From Sphingomonas sp. UV9 (GTDB taxonomy: Bacteria > Pseudomonadota > Alphaproteobacteria > Sphingomonadales > Sphingomonadaceae): DNA of 64,000 nucleotides. This document shows positions 27,941 to 37,274 of the stretch, piece after piece; positions within the stretch are counted from its first letter, which is position 1; every line of letters starts with the position of its first letter. The stretch covers positions 124,001 to 188,000 of the forward strand of contig NZ_SCIN01000003.1 of assembly GCF_004101245.1 (NCBI RefSeq), read 5' to 3'. The position numbers were made by a program, and so were the translations under genes. The notes beneath the pieces are model-generated. The model was not told the origin of the DNA. It saw nothing but the letters and a program-made list of their open reading frames with translations, and did not search any database.

Positions 27941-29512
27941 TCACGCGAACAGGCCGTGGAGATACCAGCGCGGCGTCTCCACCTCCGAATACAGCCCGTG
28001 GCGGAAGATCCAGAAGCGGCGGCCGCGCCGGTCCTCGATACGGTAATAATCGCGCGTCGGGATATCCTGGCGCCGCCACCATTCGCCCGCGATCCGCTCC
28101 GGCCCCTCGCTATGTGCGACGTCGTGCACGGTGCGGCGCCAGCGGAACCGGTGCGGCGGGCCGTCGGGCACCTCGGCCAGCATCGATTCGATCGGCTGCG
28201 GCGGATCGAACAGATAGATCGGGCGGAGCGGCGGTTCTCCGGTTTCGGGCGCGACCCACGGCGTCGGGGCAGGGGCCTCGGCGGCGGGCAGCATGAGCTC
28301 GGCCTGTTCGGGAATATGGCTGTCGCGGGGCGAGAAGCGGCGCACGCGCGCTCGCCCCAGCCGCGTGCCGAGCTGGTCGACGAGCTGCGCGACCTCTCCT
28401 TTTTGCGCCTCGCCGCCCTCCAGCTTCAGTTGCGACGCATCGAGCTTCTCGGCGAGCGCGACGTCCAGCCGGACCAGATCATAGCCGAACCCCGGATCGA
28501 GCGGATCGGCGAGGCTGTCGATCCGCTCGCGGAACAGCCGCATCAACAGCGCGACGTCGCGTATCGGCTGGCCGGTCTCGATCCTGAGGCGCTGGACCAG
28601 CCCGTCGGCACGGAACAGCCGCACCTCCCACCGCCGCCCGCCTTCGTGACGCTCGGCCAGCTGTTCGGCGGCTTCGGCGGCAAGCTCCGCGATCACCTCC
28701 AGCGCATAGTCCGTGCGCGCGATCGGCTCGGCGAAGCGGCGTTCGACACCGATCTTCGCCACCGTCCGCCGCGCGACGATCGGCCCCTTCACCGACCCGT
28801 CGAGCCGGCGGATCATCATCGCCGCCTCCTCGCCGAACCGCGCCGCGATGGTGGCGAGCGGGCGCGCCATCACGTCGCCGACCGTCTTGAGCCCCGCGCG
28901 CGACAAGGCGGTGGTCGCATCCTCGTCGAGCCCGAGCGCGGCGACCGGCAACCGCTTCACCGCGCGCTTTTCATCGGGGGCAGGCGCGCCGGCAAAGCGC
29001 GCGAGCGCCCGCGCCGTATCGGGCGTGTCACCAAACGCGTGCCGCACCAGCAGTCCGCGCCGCGCGAGCCGCTCCTCCAGATCGGCCGCCAGTCGCCGCT
29101 CGCCCTCGAACTCGTGCACGCACCCGGCGATATCGAGGATCAGGCCATCGGGTTCGTCGAGCGCGACCGACGGCGTATAGCGCTGGCACCCATCCGCCAG
29201 CCGCTCGAGCCATTCGTGATCGGCATGCGCGTCATGCTCGTAGACCTCCAGCTCAGGCACCTGCGCCCGCGCATCCGCCAGCGTCAGGCCCGGCACGAGT
29301 CCGGCGCGCATCGCCTCGCGGTCGAGCGCCTTCAGCCGGACACCCCCCGACACCGTCTCGACGAACGCGATCGGCGTTTCAGCCCGTCCGACGAACAGAT
29401 GTGGCCGCATCGTCCGCAGCCGCTCGATCGGCAGCCACGGGAATACCAGCGCCAGGTAGCGCCGCGGGATCACCAAGGGCGAAGGCGGTTTGGTCGAAGA
29501 AATACGCGTCAC
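27941..29512 (-). CDS. imuB: ImuB, Y-family polymerase-like mutasome hub
   Basis: 523 residues. YLALVFPWLPIERLR opens the Y-family fold; the fingers/palm region follows, but the usual catalytic acidic residues appear to be absent, as in known ImuB. It links DnaE2 to the sliding clamp. The GTG start at 29512 has GGAG 7 bases ahead and lies 134 bases inside the imuA frame; a GTG at 29473 would still overlap. If 29512 is right the overlap is unusually long. Confidence 0.92.
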   Translation of the reverse strand: MTRISSTKPPSPLVIPRRYLALVFPWLPIERLRTMRPHLFVGRAETPIAFVETVSGGVRLKALDREAMRAGLVPGLTLADARAQVPELEVYEHDAHADHEWLERLADGCQRYTPSVALDEPDGLILDIAGCVHEFEGERRLAADLEERLARRGLLVRHAFGDTPDTARALARFAGAPAPDEKRAVKRLPVAALGLDEDATTALSRAGLKTVGDVMARPLATIAARFGEEAAMMIRRLDGSVKGPIVARRTVAKIGVERRFAEPIARTDYALEVIAELAAEAAEQLAERHEGGRRWEVRLFRADGLVQRLRIETGQPIRDVALLMRLFRERIDSLADPLDPGFGYDLVRLDVALAEKLDASQLKLEGGEAQKGEVAQLVDQLGTRLGRARVRRFSPRDSHIPEQAELMLPAAEAPAPTPWVAPETGEPPLRPIYLFDPPQPIESMLAEVPDGPPHRFRWRRTVHDVAHSEGPERIAGEWWRRQDIPTRDYYRIEDRRGRRFWIFRHGLYSEVETPRWYLHGLFA

Positions 29513-30161
29513 GGTTCCACTCCACGCGCCAGCGAAGCCCGGCCTGGCCTCCGCGTCGACGCAGCAATTCGATGTCGAAGGCAGGTTTGCCCGGCGCGTC
29601 GGCCTCCAGCGGTCGCGACCGACACGACGCCACCTGCCAGCGCGATGCGGCGGCGCTCGGCACCGGTTCCGCGCCGACGCGCAGACTCAAGATCGTCACG
29701 CCAGAGGCTTCGGCGGCCAGCATCAGCCGCCGCGTCGCGGTCAGGTCGATCCCCGGTGCGCGGCCCCAGGATTCCATCACCAGCGTGCCAAGCCCGTGGC
29801 AGCGCGCGGCATCGGCGGCGGCACGCAGCAAGCTCGCCTCGTCATCGACCAGCCCGAGCACCAGCGAGGTCACGTCGAGCCCCATCTCGACCAGCCCGGT
29901 CGCGTGCAATCGCCCGCCCTGCCGCTCGCTCGCCGCGGTCCGCAGCCACATCACCGGCGCCGCACGCGCCGCCAATGTGGACGCGACTGCGAACCCCGCG
30001 CCGCTCGCCGAATCGTCGACGGTCGCGAAAATCTCGTGCAACTGCGCCTTGGCCATCCCTTGCGTCAGCCACGCATCGTCGGGCCGGCCGTCACCCTGGG
30101 TCGGCATCCCGGTCGTGGCGATCCGCTTCAGGCGGGCGATCAGGGCAGACGACTCGTTCAC
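29379..30161 (-). CDS. imuA: ImuA, RecA/SulA-like mutasome protein
   Basis: 260 residues. AQLHEIFA, then ASTLAARAAPVMWLRT and GLDVTSLVLGLVDDEASLLRAAADAARC follow the ImuA/RecA-like layout, with a degenerate nucleotide site. First gene of the imuA-imuB-dnaE2 operon. The start is GTG at 30161, only 4 bases after a perfect LexA box, leaving no room for a ribosome site; translation may be leaderless or may start at M19 (30107). Confidence 0.88.
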   Translation of the reverse strand: MNESSALIARLKRIATTGMPTQGDGRPDDAWLTQGMAKAQLHEIFATVDDSASGAGFAVASTLAARAAPVMWLRTAASERQGGRLHATGLVEMGLDVTSLVLGLVDDEASLLRAAADAARCHGLGTLVMESWGRAPGIDLTATRRLMLAAEASGVTILSLRVGAEPVPSAAASRWQVASCRSRPLEADAPGKPAFDIELLRRRGGQAGLRWRVEWNRDAYFFDQTAFALGDPAALPGAGIPVAADRAAADDAATSVRRTG

Positions 30162-30165
30162 AACT

Positions 30166-30180
30166 GTTCTTGTAATGTTC
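30166..30180 (-). promoter_or_regulatory. LexA (SOS) box of the imuA operon
   Basis: GTTC-TTGTAAT-GTTC on the + strand (GAAC-N7-GAAC for the leftward operon) is an exact match to the alphaproteobacterial LexA consensus GTTC-N7-GTTC. It sits directly before imuA. Confidence 0.9.
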
Positions 30181-30523
30181 TACACGGTGAGTCGCCAAGC
30201 GGAATCTTTTTCCGGTCGCCGATCCAGAGCCGGGATCGCGCCGATTAAACCACCATGAAAGGGCATTTCCGTCTCTCGCAGATGATGCACGCTTCATCCG
30301 CGAGTATGACGCCGACATGAAAAATACGTCAGGAACAGTGTCTTTATTGTGACACGATTGCGCGGATAATTCCGCAGTTTCCCGCGAGTATTTACAGTTT
30401 TGAGACATGGTCGCAGTCCTGTCCCAGCGCCGCATTCCTCCCCGGACAACGCGGCCATGACGGAACGCGCTCGCGCCATCCCCAAAGGGGGGAGGGGACG
30501 GGCCTTGTGAGAGACCGCTTACC
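30181..30523. promoter_or_regulatory. intergenic promoter region, imuA / TonB receptor
   Basis: About 340 bases with no convincing gene. It contains the palindrome GCGGATAATTCCGC at 30362-30375 and CATGGTCGCAGT at 30406-30417, the latter shared with the other TonB receptor's upstream region. The long distance suggests an extended leader for the receptor mRNA. Confidence 0.5.
30400..30416. promoter_or_regulatory. half-conserved copy of the recurring carbohydrate-locus motif
   Basis: TTGAGACATGGTCGCAG matches the copy at 37239-37255 over its last 11 bases. It lies about 107 bases before the receptor ATG. Confidence 0.4.
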
Positions 30524-33499
30524 ATGACCATCATCACTTCCCGGCCGATCCTGCTCCGGACTTCGGCGTTGTCGGCGCTCGTTCTCGCCGGGCTGATCGG
30601 CACCGCGCCTGCCTTCGCGCAGGATGCCCAGGTCCAGCCCAGCACCTCGGTGTCGACGCCCACCCAGGGGGACGTCTCGCCCGCCCCGACCGCGGCACCC
30701 ACCGCTGCACCGGCGGCCCAGGCAGACGCCGATCAGCCGCAGGACATCGTCGTCACCGGTACGCTGTTCCGTCGCACCGACACCGAGACGCCGTCGCCGG
30801 TTACCGTGCTGACCTCGGATTCGCTCGCCAAGGCCGGCATCAACAACGTGTCCGACGCGGTCCGCTCGATCTCCGCCGACAGCAGCGGCTCGGTCCCGAC
30901 CTCGTTCACCAACGGGTTCGGCGCGGGCTCGTCGGGCGTGTCGTTGCGCGGTCTGTCGGTAAACTCGACTCTGACGCTGGTCGACGGCCTTCGCACCGCC
31001 AATTATCCCCTCTCGGATGACGGCCAGCGTTCGTTCGTCGATCTGAACACCATCCCGAACGCGATCGTCGACCGCGTCGAAGTGCTCAAGGACGGCGCCT
31101 CGTCGAGCTATGGTGCGGATGCGATCGGCGGCGTCGTCAACATCATCATGAAGAAGGAGATCGTCGGCGCGTACGGCACGGTCGAAGGCGGCGTGACGCA
31201 GCGCGGCGACGGCGGCAGCCAGCGCGCGACGCTGACGCTCGGCACCGGGCGTCTGAAGGAGCAGGGCTTCAATTTCTACGTCAGCGGCGAATACCAGCAC
31301 AACGACGCGATCTACAATCGCAACCGCGGCTTCCCGTACAATACCAACGATCTGAGCTCGATCGGCGGCGACAACAACAATGCCGGCTCGGTCGCGCCGA
31401 GCAGCACGACCAGCGCGGTCGTCGCACCCACCACGCAGACCACGCCGGGCAACATCCTGTCGGGCACCGGTCTCGCCACCGGCGCGTTCCAGGTGCTCAA
31501 CACCAATGGCTGCGCGGCCGGACAAACGCTCGTCACGACGCCGCGCTCGGGCACTGCGTTCATCGATCAGGGCTGCGAGCAGAACCTCGTTTCCGACTAT
31601 AGCCAGATCCAGCCCGAACAGACCCGCTTCGGCGTCACCGTCCACGGCACCGCGCAGATCAACGACAGGACGCAGGCCTATCTGATCGCGTCGTATTTCC
31701 AGAACGACGTGAAGGCGCAGGGCACGCCTGCGCTGATCCGCTCGGCCAATCCGGTCAACACGCAGAACATCGTCCTGCCGGCGGTGCTGGCGAACGGCAC
31801 GCTCAACACCACCAACAATCCGTTCGCGACCCAGGGGTTGGGGGCGGCGATCCGCTACCGGTTCGGCGATATCGCCAGTTCGTCCGAGTATAAAAATCAC
31901 GTGATCCGCGCGGCGGCCGGCATCGACGGCCAGTTCGGCGAGGGCTGGGGCTATTCGGCCTCGATCACCGCGGCGCATTCGTGGCTCGACATCACGCAGA
32001 ACGGCTATCTGAACCTCGACGGGCTCACGACCGCGATCAACACGGGCTCGTACAACTTCGCCAATCCCGAACTGAACACCGCAGCCGTCCGCGCGGCGAT
32101 CTCGCCGACCGTCCGTTCGCAGGCGACCAGCGATCTCGACATGGTCCAGGGCGTGATCACCAAGGACCTGTTCCAGCTTCCCGGTGGCCCGCTCCAGGTC
32201 GGCGTCGGCGGTTCGGTCCGCTACGAGGCGCAGAACGATCCGAGCCAGAACCCGGACTTCACGACGATCGGGCTCAACCAGTTCTCCGCAGTCGGCGACC
32301 GGACGGTCGAATCGGCCTATTTCGAGGTCAACGCGCCGATCTTCACCAGCCTGGAGATCGACGGCTCGGGTCGCTTCGATCATTATTCGGAAGGGTATAG
32401 CCACTTCTCGCCGAAGATCGGGGTGAAGTTCACGCCGATCCGCCAGGTCGCGCTGCGCGGCACCTTCTCGAAGGGCTTCCGTGCACCGAGCTTCGCCGAG
32501 ACATCGGGTTCGGTGGTCGGCTTCACCACCGCCGTGCCACCCTGCTCGGTCCAGGCGCAACACGGCGCGACGGTCACGGGCAACACATGCTCGGGCGGCA
32601 GCGCGTACAACCAGTCCTATTCGATCGGCTTCAACACTGCCGGCAACCCGGACATCAAGCCCGAGCTGTCGCGCAGCTTCACCGGCGGCGTGGTCGTCCA
32701 GCCCGCACCCTGGCTGAGCTTCACGGCGGATTACTACAACATCAAGAAGACGCGCGTGATCACCGGCGGTCCGCTCGCCAACCAGGCGCTCGCCGCCTAT
32801 TACGCAGGCACCGCGCTGCCGAACGGCTACAGCGTGACGCCGGACGCGATCGACCCGTCCTACCCGAACGCCCCGGCCCGCGCGCTGTTCGTCAACTCGC
32901 CTTATGCCAATGCGGCGGCGCTCAAGACCTCGGGGCTCGACTTCTCGGCGCTCGTCCAGCTGAAGCCGAGCGACGATTTCCACTTCACCAGCCGCGCCGA
33001 GGCGACCTACATCCTGCATTACGATTTCAAGCAGAGCGATGCCGATCCGTTCGTCGATTTCGTCGGCACGCAGGCGCCATACATCACCTCGTCGGGCGCG
33101 GGCACGCCGGCATGGCGCGGCAACTGGCAGAACAGCATCGACTACAAGGCGTACACGCTCACCGCGACGGCCTATTACACGTCGGGATACAAGGCGGTGG
33201 CGTTCGACCAATACGGGGCAAACCCGGATACCGGTGTTGTCGACTGCGCCACCAGCAGCACCTATCAGGGCACCAATCCCGACTTCAACTGCAAGGTGAA
33301 GCACTTCGTCGACGTCGACCTGACCGGCAGCGTGAAGGTGAACGAAAAGTTCAACCTGTACTTCAACGTCGTCAACCTGCTCGACCAGAAGGCGCCGCTG
33401 AACGCGGGCAACTATGCCGCGGTCAACTACAACCCGACCTACACGCAGATCGGCGCGGTCGGCCGGACGATGCGGATCGGCGCGAACTTCCAGTTCTGA
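30524..33499 (+). CDS. TonB-dependent outer-membrane receptor (carbohydrate-type)
   Basis: 991 residues. Signal peptide to about AFAQ at residue 33; a Pro/Thr/Ala spacer; TonB box DIVVTGTLFRR near residue 70; plug domain (VEVLKDGASSSYGADAIGGVVNIIMKK); then a 22-strand barrel region ending in RMRIGANFQF with the terminal Phe needed for assembly. Receptors of this CUBAN/SusC-like style import oligosaccharides or iron chelates. Neighbouring xylan and hexuronate genes favour an oligosaccharide. Monocistronic with a strong terminator. Confidence 0.92.
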   Translation: MTIITSRPILLRTSALSALVLAGLIGTAPAFAQDAQVQPSTSVSTPTQGDVSPAPTAAPTAAPAAQADADQPQDIVVTGTLFRRTDTETPSPVTVLTSDSLAKAGINNVSDAVRSISADSSGSVPTSFTNGFGAGSSGVSLRGLSVNSTLTLVDGLRTANYPLSDDGQRSFVDLNTIPNAIVDRVEVLKDGASSSYGADAIGGVVNIIMKKEIVGAYGTVEGGVTQRGDGGSQRATLTLGTGRLKEQGFNFYVSGEYQHNDAIYNRNRGFPYNTNDLSSIGGDNNNAGSVAPSSTTSAVVAPTTQTTPGNILSGTGLATGAFQVLNTNGCAAGQTLVTTPRSGTAFIDQGCEQNLVSDYSQIQPEQTRFGVTVHGTAQINDRTQAYLIASYFQNDVKAQGTPALIRSANPVNTQNIVLPAVLANGTLNTTNNPFATQGLGAAIRYRFGDIASSSEYKNHVIRAAAGIDGQFGEGWGYSASITAAHSWLDITQNGYLNLDGLTTAINTGSYNFANPELNTAAVRAAISPTVRSQATSDLDMVQGVITKDLFQLPGGPLQVGVGGSVRYEAQNDPSQNPDFTTIGLNQFSAVGDRTVESAYFEVNAPIFTSLEIDGSGRFDHYSEGYSHFSPKIGVKFTPIRQVALRGTFSKGFRAPSFAETSGSVVGFTTAVPPCSVQAQHGATVTGNTCSGGSAYNQSYSIGFNTAGNPDIKPELSRSFTGGVVVQPAPWLSFTADYYNIKKTRVITGGPLANQALAAYYAGTALPNGYSVTPDAIDPSYPNAPARALFVNSPYANAAALKTSGLDFSALVQLKPSDDFHFTSRAEATYILHYDFKQSDADPFVDFVGTQAPYITSSGAGTPAWRGNWQNSIDYKAYTLTATAYYTSGYKAVAFDQYGANPDTGVVDCATSSTYQGTNPDFNCKVKHFVDVDLTGSVKVNEKFNLYFNVVNLLDQKAPLNAGNYAAVNYNPTYTQIGAVGRTMRIGANFQF

Positions 33500-33524
33500 G
33501 CCGTCACACCTGATCGAAGGCCTT

Positions 33525-33553
33525 GGGGCGGACGGCAACGTCCGCCCCTTTTT
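33525..33553 (+). terminator. intrinsic terminator of the TonB receptor gene
   Basis: GGGGCGGACG-GCAA-CGTCCGCCCC followed by TTTTT: a perfect 10-base GC stem with a GNRA tetraloop, 25 bases after the receptor stop. Confidence 0.95.
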
Positions 33554-33699
33554 CATGCCGGTCGCGCCGCCGGACCGGGCGCCCGACCAGATTTTTACCG
33601 CAAGAACGCAGAAGGCGCTTGCCGTTCCCGAAACCCCGGGCTAACAGCGCGCCTCACCCAGTCACCGTGTCGCTTCAGACCGGAGACATAGGCGCCAGA

Positions 33700-33774
33700 G
33701 CGGGCGTAGCTCAGGGGTAGAGCACAACCTTGCCAAGGTTGGGGTCGAGGGTTCGAATCCCTTCGCCCGCTCCA
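33700..33774 (+). tRNA. tRNA-Gly (anticodon GCC)
   Basis: A 75-base cloverleaf: acceptor GCGGGCG pairs with CGCCCGC, the D-arm is GCTCAGGGGTAGAGC, the anticodon loop is CTTGCCAAG giving GCC, and the T-arm is GAGGGTTCGAATCCCTT. The CCA end is encoded. No integrase or att-like duplication was seen next to it. Confidence 0.97.
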
Positions 33775-34095
33775 GTTTTCTTACGGAAAACAGCTGTCGA
33801 GGCCGATGCGGCCTTCCCAACACATACCAACACCCCGCGGGTCACATCGTGTGCGATGATCGCGGTCCTGCCCCCCTCGCGCCTCAGCCGGTGCGGCGAA
33901 CTTCGTAGAAATCTCGCGTGGTGATGGTGAAACCGAGGCGGGTGATCGGCTTTATCAGCGTTGACACCTTGCGTGGCGCTGCGGACTCCGCGGCTGTTCG
34001 ATCACGGCTGCCCGAGTGCGGACGCGCCGCTCCCGGCAGCCGGGAGGGCCGCCGGGAGATAAGTGTCTAGAGGATTTGCCAGCGGAGCGCTTCGT
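33775..34095. other. intergenic region between tRNA-Gly and the second TonB receptor
   Basis: About 320 bases. A short GTTTTC-TTACG-GAAAAC stem follows the tRNA directly (33775-33791), and CTCCCGG-CAG-CCGGGAG at 34030-34046 lies 3' of the leftward receptor gene. A 27-codon leftward frame (33884-33967) is noted but not accepted. Nothing else recognised. Confidence 0.5.
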
Positions 34096-37000
34096 TTAGA
34101 ACCGGGCGCGTGCGCCGATCCGGAAGAAGCGCCCCAGCGTGTCGTACAGCGCCGGATTCACGTCGAGCCCGGTATTGGTCTGCGGCGAAGGCTCGGGGTC
34201 GTGATCGAACAGATTGTCGACCTTGAAGAACATGCTGACCTGCTTGGTGACGTTCAGCGCACCGCCGACGTCGAAGTAGAACGCGCCCTTTATGCGGTTG
34301 AAATCGATGGTGGGGTTGTTCGCGGTCGACACCGGGCAATTGCCGGGCTGGCACACGACATATTGGTTGCCGATCACGCCGTCACTGAACCAGCGCTGCT
34401 GCAGCGTGATGCTGAACTGGTCGTTGTCGTAGCTTTCGGTCGCGAGCCATTTCCAGTCGGGGGTCGCGCCTGAATTGGCACCTGCCGTGTCGACCGGAAT
34501 GGTACCGGGCAGGCCGGGATCTGTGACGAACTTCATGACGTGGGTGGCAAGCGCCCGGACCGTGAAGTTGCCCTCGATCCCGAGCGGCTTGCGCCACTGG
34601 TAGCTCGCCTCGATGTCGAACCCGTCGGTCTTGATCGACGCGAGGTTGAAGGACTGCACATTGACGAACTTGGAGTCGCTATCGAGATCGAACGCGCCGC
34701 AGGTGTCCGGAATTTTCTCGACGACGCACAGGTTGACGATCTGCTGCGCGGACAGGCTGGACACCACGTCCTTCAGGTTGATCTTGTAGTAATCGAACGA
34801 CACGCTGAGGCCGGGTAGCCAGGATGGGCGCGCATAGACGACGCCTAACTCGGTATTGCGCGCGATTTCCGGGCGCAGCGCGGTATTGCCGATCGTGTTC
34901 TGGATGATCAGGACCTGCCGTCCGTTCGGGTTCTGGGCGGTCTGGCGGGGATCGGTGAAGTTGGGCACGGTCGTGGTCACGGGTGCCGCGAACAGTTCCG
35001 ACAGGTTCGGCGCGCGGACGTCGCGCGACGTCACCGCGCGCAGGCGGAACCCGTCGAGCGGGGTCTCCCACGTCCCGCCGACCTTCCAGGCATAGACGAC
35101 GCCCGAGGTCGAATAGCGGGTGGCGCGTCCGGCGCCGTTGATGTTCGCGCGGCCCAGCGTCTCTGAATTGAGGATCGGCAGGTTCATCTCGAGAAAGCTC
35201 TCGAGGACCGTGTATTTGCCCGTCCCGTTCTTGTAATTGCCGGCATACCAGTTGCTGCCGACGGTCGAATTCAGGTTCGGATCGGTCGGATACAGCGCCG
35301 AATTCGGGCTGATGTCGGAGACGCCGGCGCCGTAGGGATCGGCATTCACCCGGTAGAATTCGCGACGCCATTCGACGCCCGCCGCCACCGCGAGCGGGCC
35401 TGCCCACAAGGTGATCGGCTCGCCCGAGATGCTGCCCGCGGCAGCGTCCTGCGTCTGTTTGGTGTGCTGGAACGGACCTGCGGCCGGCGTGACGTACGCC
35501 AGCGCACCCGGCGACGGCGTGGCGCCGCCGAAGATGTTGATCGGCTGGCAACCGGCGGCGCGGGCGGCCGCATTGGCGCAGACGATCTGGCCGTTGATCC
35601 GCGTCGCGTTGATCGCCTGGTTGTAGCGCCCGGTCAGGCTGATATTGTCGACGTCGATGTCGGTGATGTTGATGCCATGCTCGTAATAGGCGTCGTAGCT
35701 CCAGTTGGTCCCGAGCAGATCAGCCTTGCCCTTCAGCCCCCCGACGAAGCGGTATTGGCGACGGTCGGTGTTTACCTTGATGTTGGGCAGGATCGCGTTG
35801 CTCAGGCCGTATTGGAACGTCGTGATGCCGTTCGCCGCGCACGCCGCGCTGATCGAGGCGGGCAGATACGGGTTGGCGCACTGGATCGTCAGGCCGGTCT
35901 TGGCGGAGCCGGGATTCGGCTGGTTGCTGGTCTTTACCTGCGCGACGTTGGCGGTGACATACAGCTCGGTATCAGGGGCGATGTCGTAGCCGATGCGGGT
36001 ATAGCCGTTGAGGCGCTGGACCGCGGATTGCAGCGAGGTGCCCGATCCGACATGCCCCGACTGGTCGCCGCCGACGCAGAAGCCGACGAAGCAGCCATTG
36101 ACCGTCCCCGCCGCATTCTTCGCGGGGACGCCGTTCGAGCCGTACTGGAACTGGAACGGCTGGCCGTTGGCGTCGAAGGCGGTGCCCTGGAGCGGCCCGG
36201 CGCTGATCAGGCCGTATTTGGTGTATTGATAGGCCTGGCCGTTGTCGCGGTAGAGAAACTGCGGCGAGCCATTGTTGCGGATACCGGTGTCGACCAGGGT
36301 CGTCGCGCGGTACCAGTCGCGGCTGCCAGCCAGGTCTTCGCCGAAATTGCCCGGGCCGACGCCCTGCTCCTTGGCGTATTCGCCGCTGAGGATGACGTGC
36401 AGCTTGTCGTTCGCGAAGCTCTTGCCGACCGCCGCCTGGAACAGCACCTGGCCGTCGTCGCCATAGGTCGTCACGCCGGTCTGGACGTTCGCCTTGAACC
36501 CGGTGAACTTCGTGTCGGTGATGAAGTTGATCACGCCGCCGACCGCGTCCGACCCGTACGAAGCCGACGCGCCACCGTTGACGATGTCGACGCGCTTGAT
36601 CAGCAGTTGCGGGAACTGGCTGATGTCGGGAACGCCGGTGACGTTGGCGCCGACGACGCGCTGGCCGTCGAGCAGCGTCAGCGTCCGGATCGTGCCGAGA
36701 CCACGCAGCGAGAACGAGCTCAGCCCCTGCGATCCGCTCGACGTGCTGAACGTGCCCGTGTTGGCGCCGGTCGAGCCCTGGAGCGAGGGTAATTGCGCCA
36801 CCGTCGTGAAGATGTTGGGTTGCGCGTTCTTGAGGATCTGTTCCTCGCCGATCACCGTCGTCGGCGTCGGCGCGTTGAAGCCGCTCGACGTGATGCGCGT
36901 GCCGGTCACGACGATGTCGTTGGTGCTCGCAGCCCGGTCATCGCCCTGAATGGACGCCTGCGGCGCGAGTGTCTGGTCGGCGGTGCCGACGGGGGCGGGC

Positions 37001-37140
37001 AGATCGGCGTCCGCGGTCGGCGTGGTCTGGGCCAGGGCCGGGGCGGGCGTGCACAACAACGCGACGGCGAGGACCGCTAAACTGGTAGCGTTACCATTCA
37101 AGATACCGGTAAGTCGCCGATCGCGCGTGACGCTGTACAT
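34096..37140 (-). CDS. TonB-dependent outer-membrane receptor
   Basis: 1,014 residues from ATG at 37140, with GGGGA 7 bases before it; a GTG at 37161 is less likely. Signal peptide ends at ALAQ near residue 38. TonB box DIVVTGTRITSSGF about residue 78; plug domain with GGASASYGSDAVGGVINFIT; barrel ending FFRIGARARF with terminal Phe. It lies downstream of the gntP-fadR pair on the same strand, with a palindromic motif about 100 bases before its start, so regulation by that FadR-type protein is plausible. Substrate probably a plant-derived oligosaccharide, from context only. Confidence 0.92.
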   Translation of the reverse strand: MYSVTRDRRLTGILNGNATSLAVLAVALLCTPAPALAQTTPTADADLPAPVGTADQTLAPQASIQGDDRAASTNDIVVTGTRITSSGFNAPTPTTVIGEEQILKNAQPNIFTTVAQLPSLQGSTGANTGTFSTSSGSQGLSSFSLRGLGTIRTLTLLDGQRVVGANVTGVPDISQFPQLLIKRVDIVNGGASASYGSDAVGGVINFITDTKFTGFKANVQTGVTTYGDDGQVLFQAAVGKSFANDKLHVILSGEYAKEQGVGPGNFGEDLAGSRDWYRATTLVDTGIRNNGSPQFLYRDNGQAYQYTKYGLISAGPLQGTAFDANGQPFQFQYGSNGVPAKNAAGTVNGCFVGFCVGGDQSGHVGSGTSLQSAVQRLNGYTRIGYDIAPDTELYVTANVAQVKTSNQPNPGSAKTGLTIQCANPYLPASISAACAANGITTFQYGLSNAILPNIKVNTDRRQYRFVGGLKGKADLLGTNWSYDAYYEHGINITDIDVDNISLTGRYNQAINATRINGQIVCANAAARAAGCQPINIFGGATPSPGALAYVTPAAGPFQHTKQTQDAAAGSISGEPITLWAGPLAVAAGVEWRREFYRVNADPYGAGVSDISPNSALYPTDPNLNSTVGSNWYAGNYKNGTGKYTVLESFLEMNLPILNSETLGRANINGAGRATRYSTSGVVYAWKVGGTWETPLDGFRLRAVTSRDVRAPNLSELFAAPVTTTVPNFTDPRQTAQNPNGRQVLIIQNTIGNTALRPEIARNTELGVVYARPSWLPGLSVSFDYYKINLKDVVSSLSAQQIVNLCVVEKIPDTCGAFDLDSDSKFVNVQSFNLASIKTDGFDIEASYQWRKPLGIEGNFTVRALATHVMKFVTDPGLPGTIPVDTAGANSGATPDWKWLATESYDNDQFSITLQQRWFSDGVIGNQYVVCQPGNCPVSTANNPTIDFNRIKGAFYFDVGGALNVTKQVSMFFKVDNLFDHDPEPSPQTNTGLDVNPALYDTLGRFFRIGARARF

Positions 37141-37238
37141 CAGTCCATCCCCTAATTGCACGTGCGGGTACCGTGTATCCGGCTTGGCGACGTGTCGTTG
37201 CGAGGGGCACTCTACCGTAGGCTGCCGGGCGTATCATC

Positions 37239-37255
37239 TACGACCATGGTCGCAG
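37239..37255. promoter_or_regulatory. recurring motif TACGACCATGGTCGCAG before the TonB receptor
   Basis: Contains the perfect 12-base palindrome CGACCATGGTCG (37241-37252). It is 15/17 identical to 40030-40046 and shares 11 bases with 30400-30416. It may be an operator for the adjacent FadR-family regulator. Confidence 0.5.
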
Positions 37256-37274
37256 TGCGGTGCTATCGACCGCG

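Noticed and set aside
30392..33556. 1,054-codon minus-strand frame opposite the TonB receptor
   Set aside because: The receptor on the + strand has signal peptide, TonB box, plug and terminal Phe; the opposite frame has no recognisable features.
33884..33967. 27-codon leftward frame (from GTG) next to tRNA-Gly, ending in DFYEVRRTG
   Set aside because: The product looks protein-like and might be a relic, but it is very short, lacks a ribosome site, and no integrase or att duplication was found.
33700..34095. tRNA-Gly as an integration site of a genomic island
   Set aside because: No duplicated tRNA 3' end, no recombinase and no phage genes nearby.
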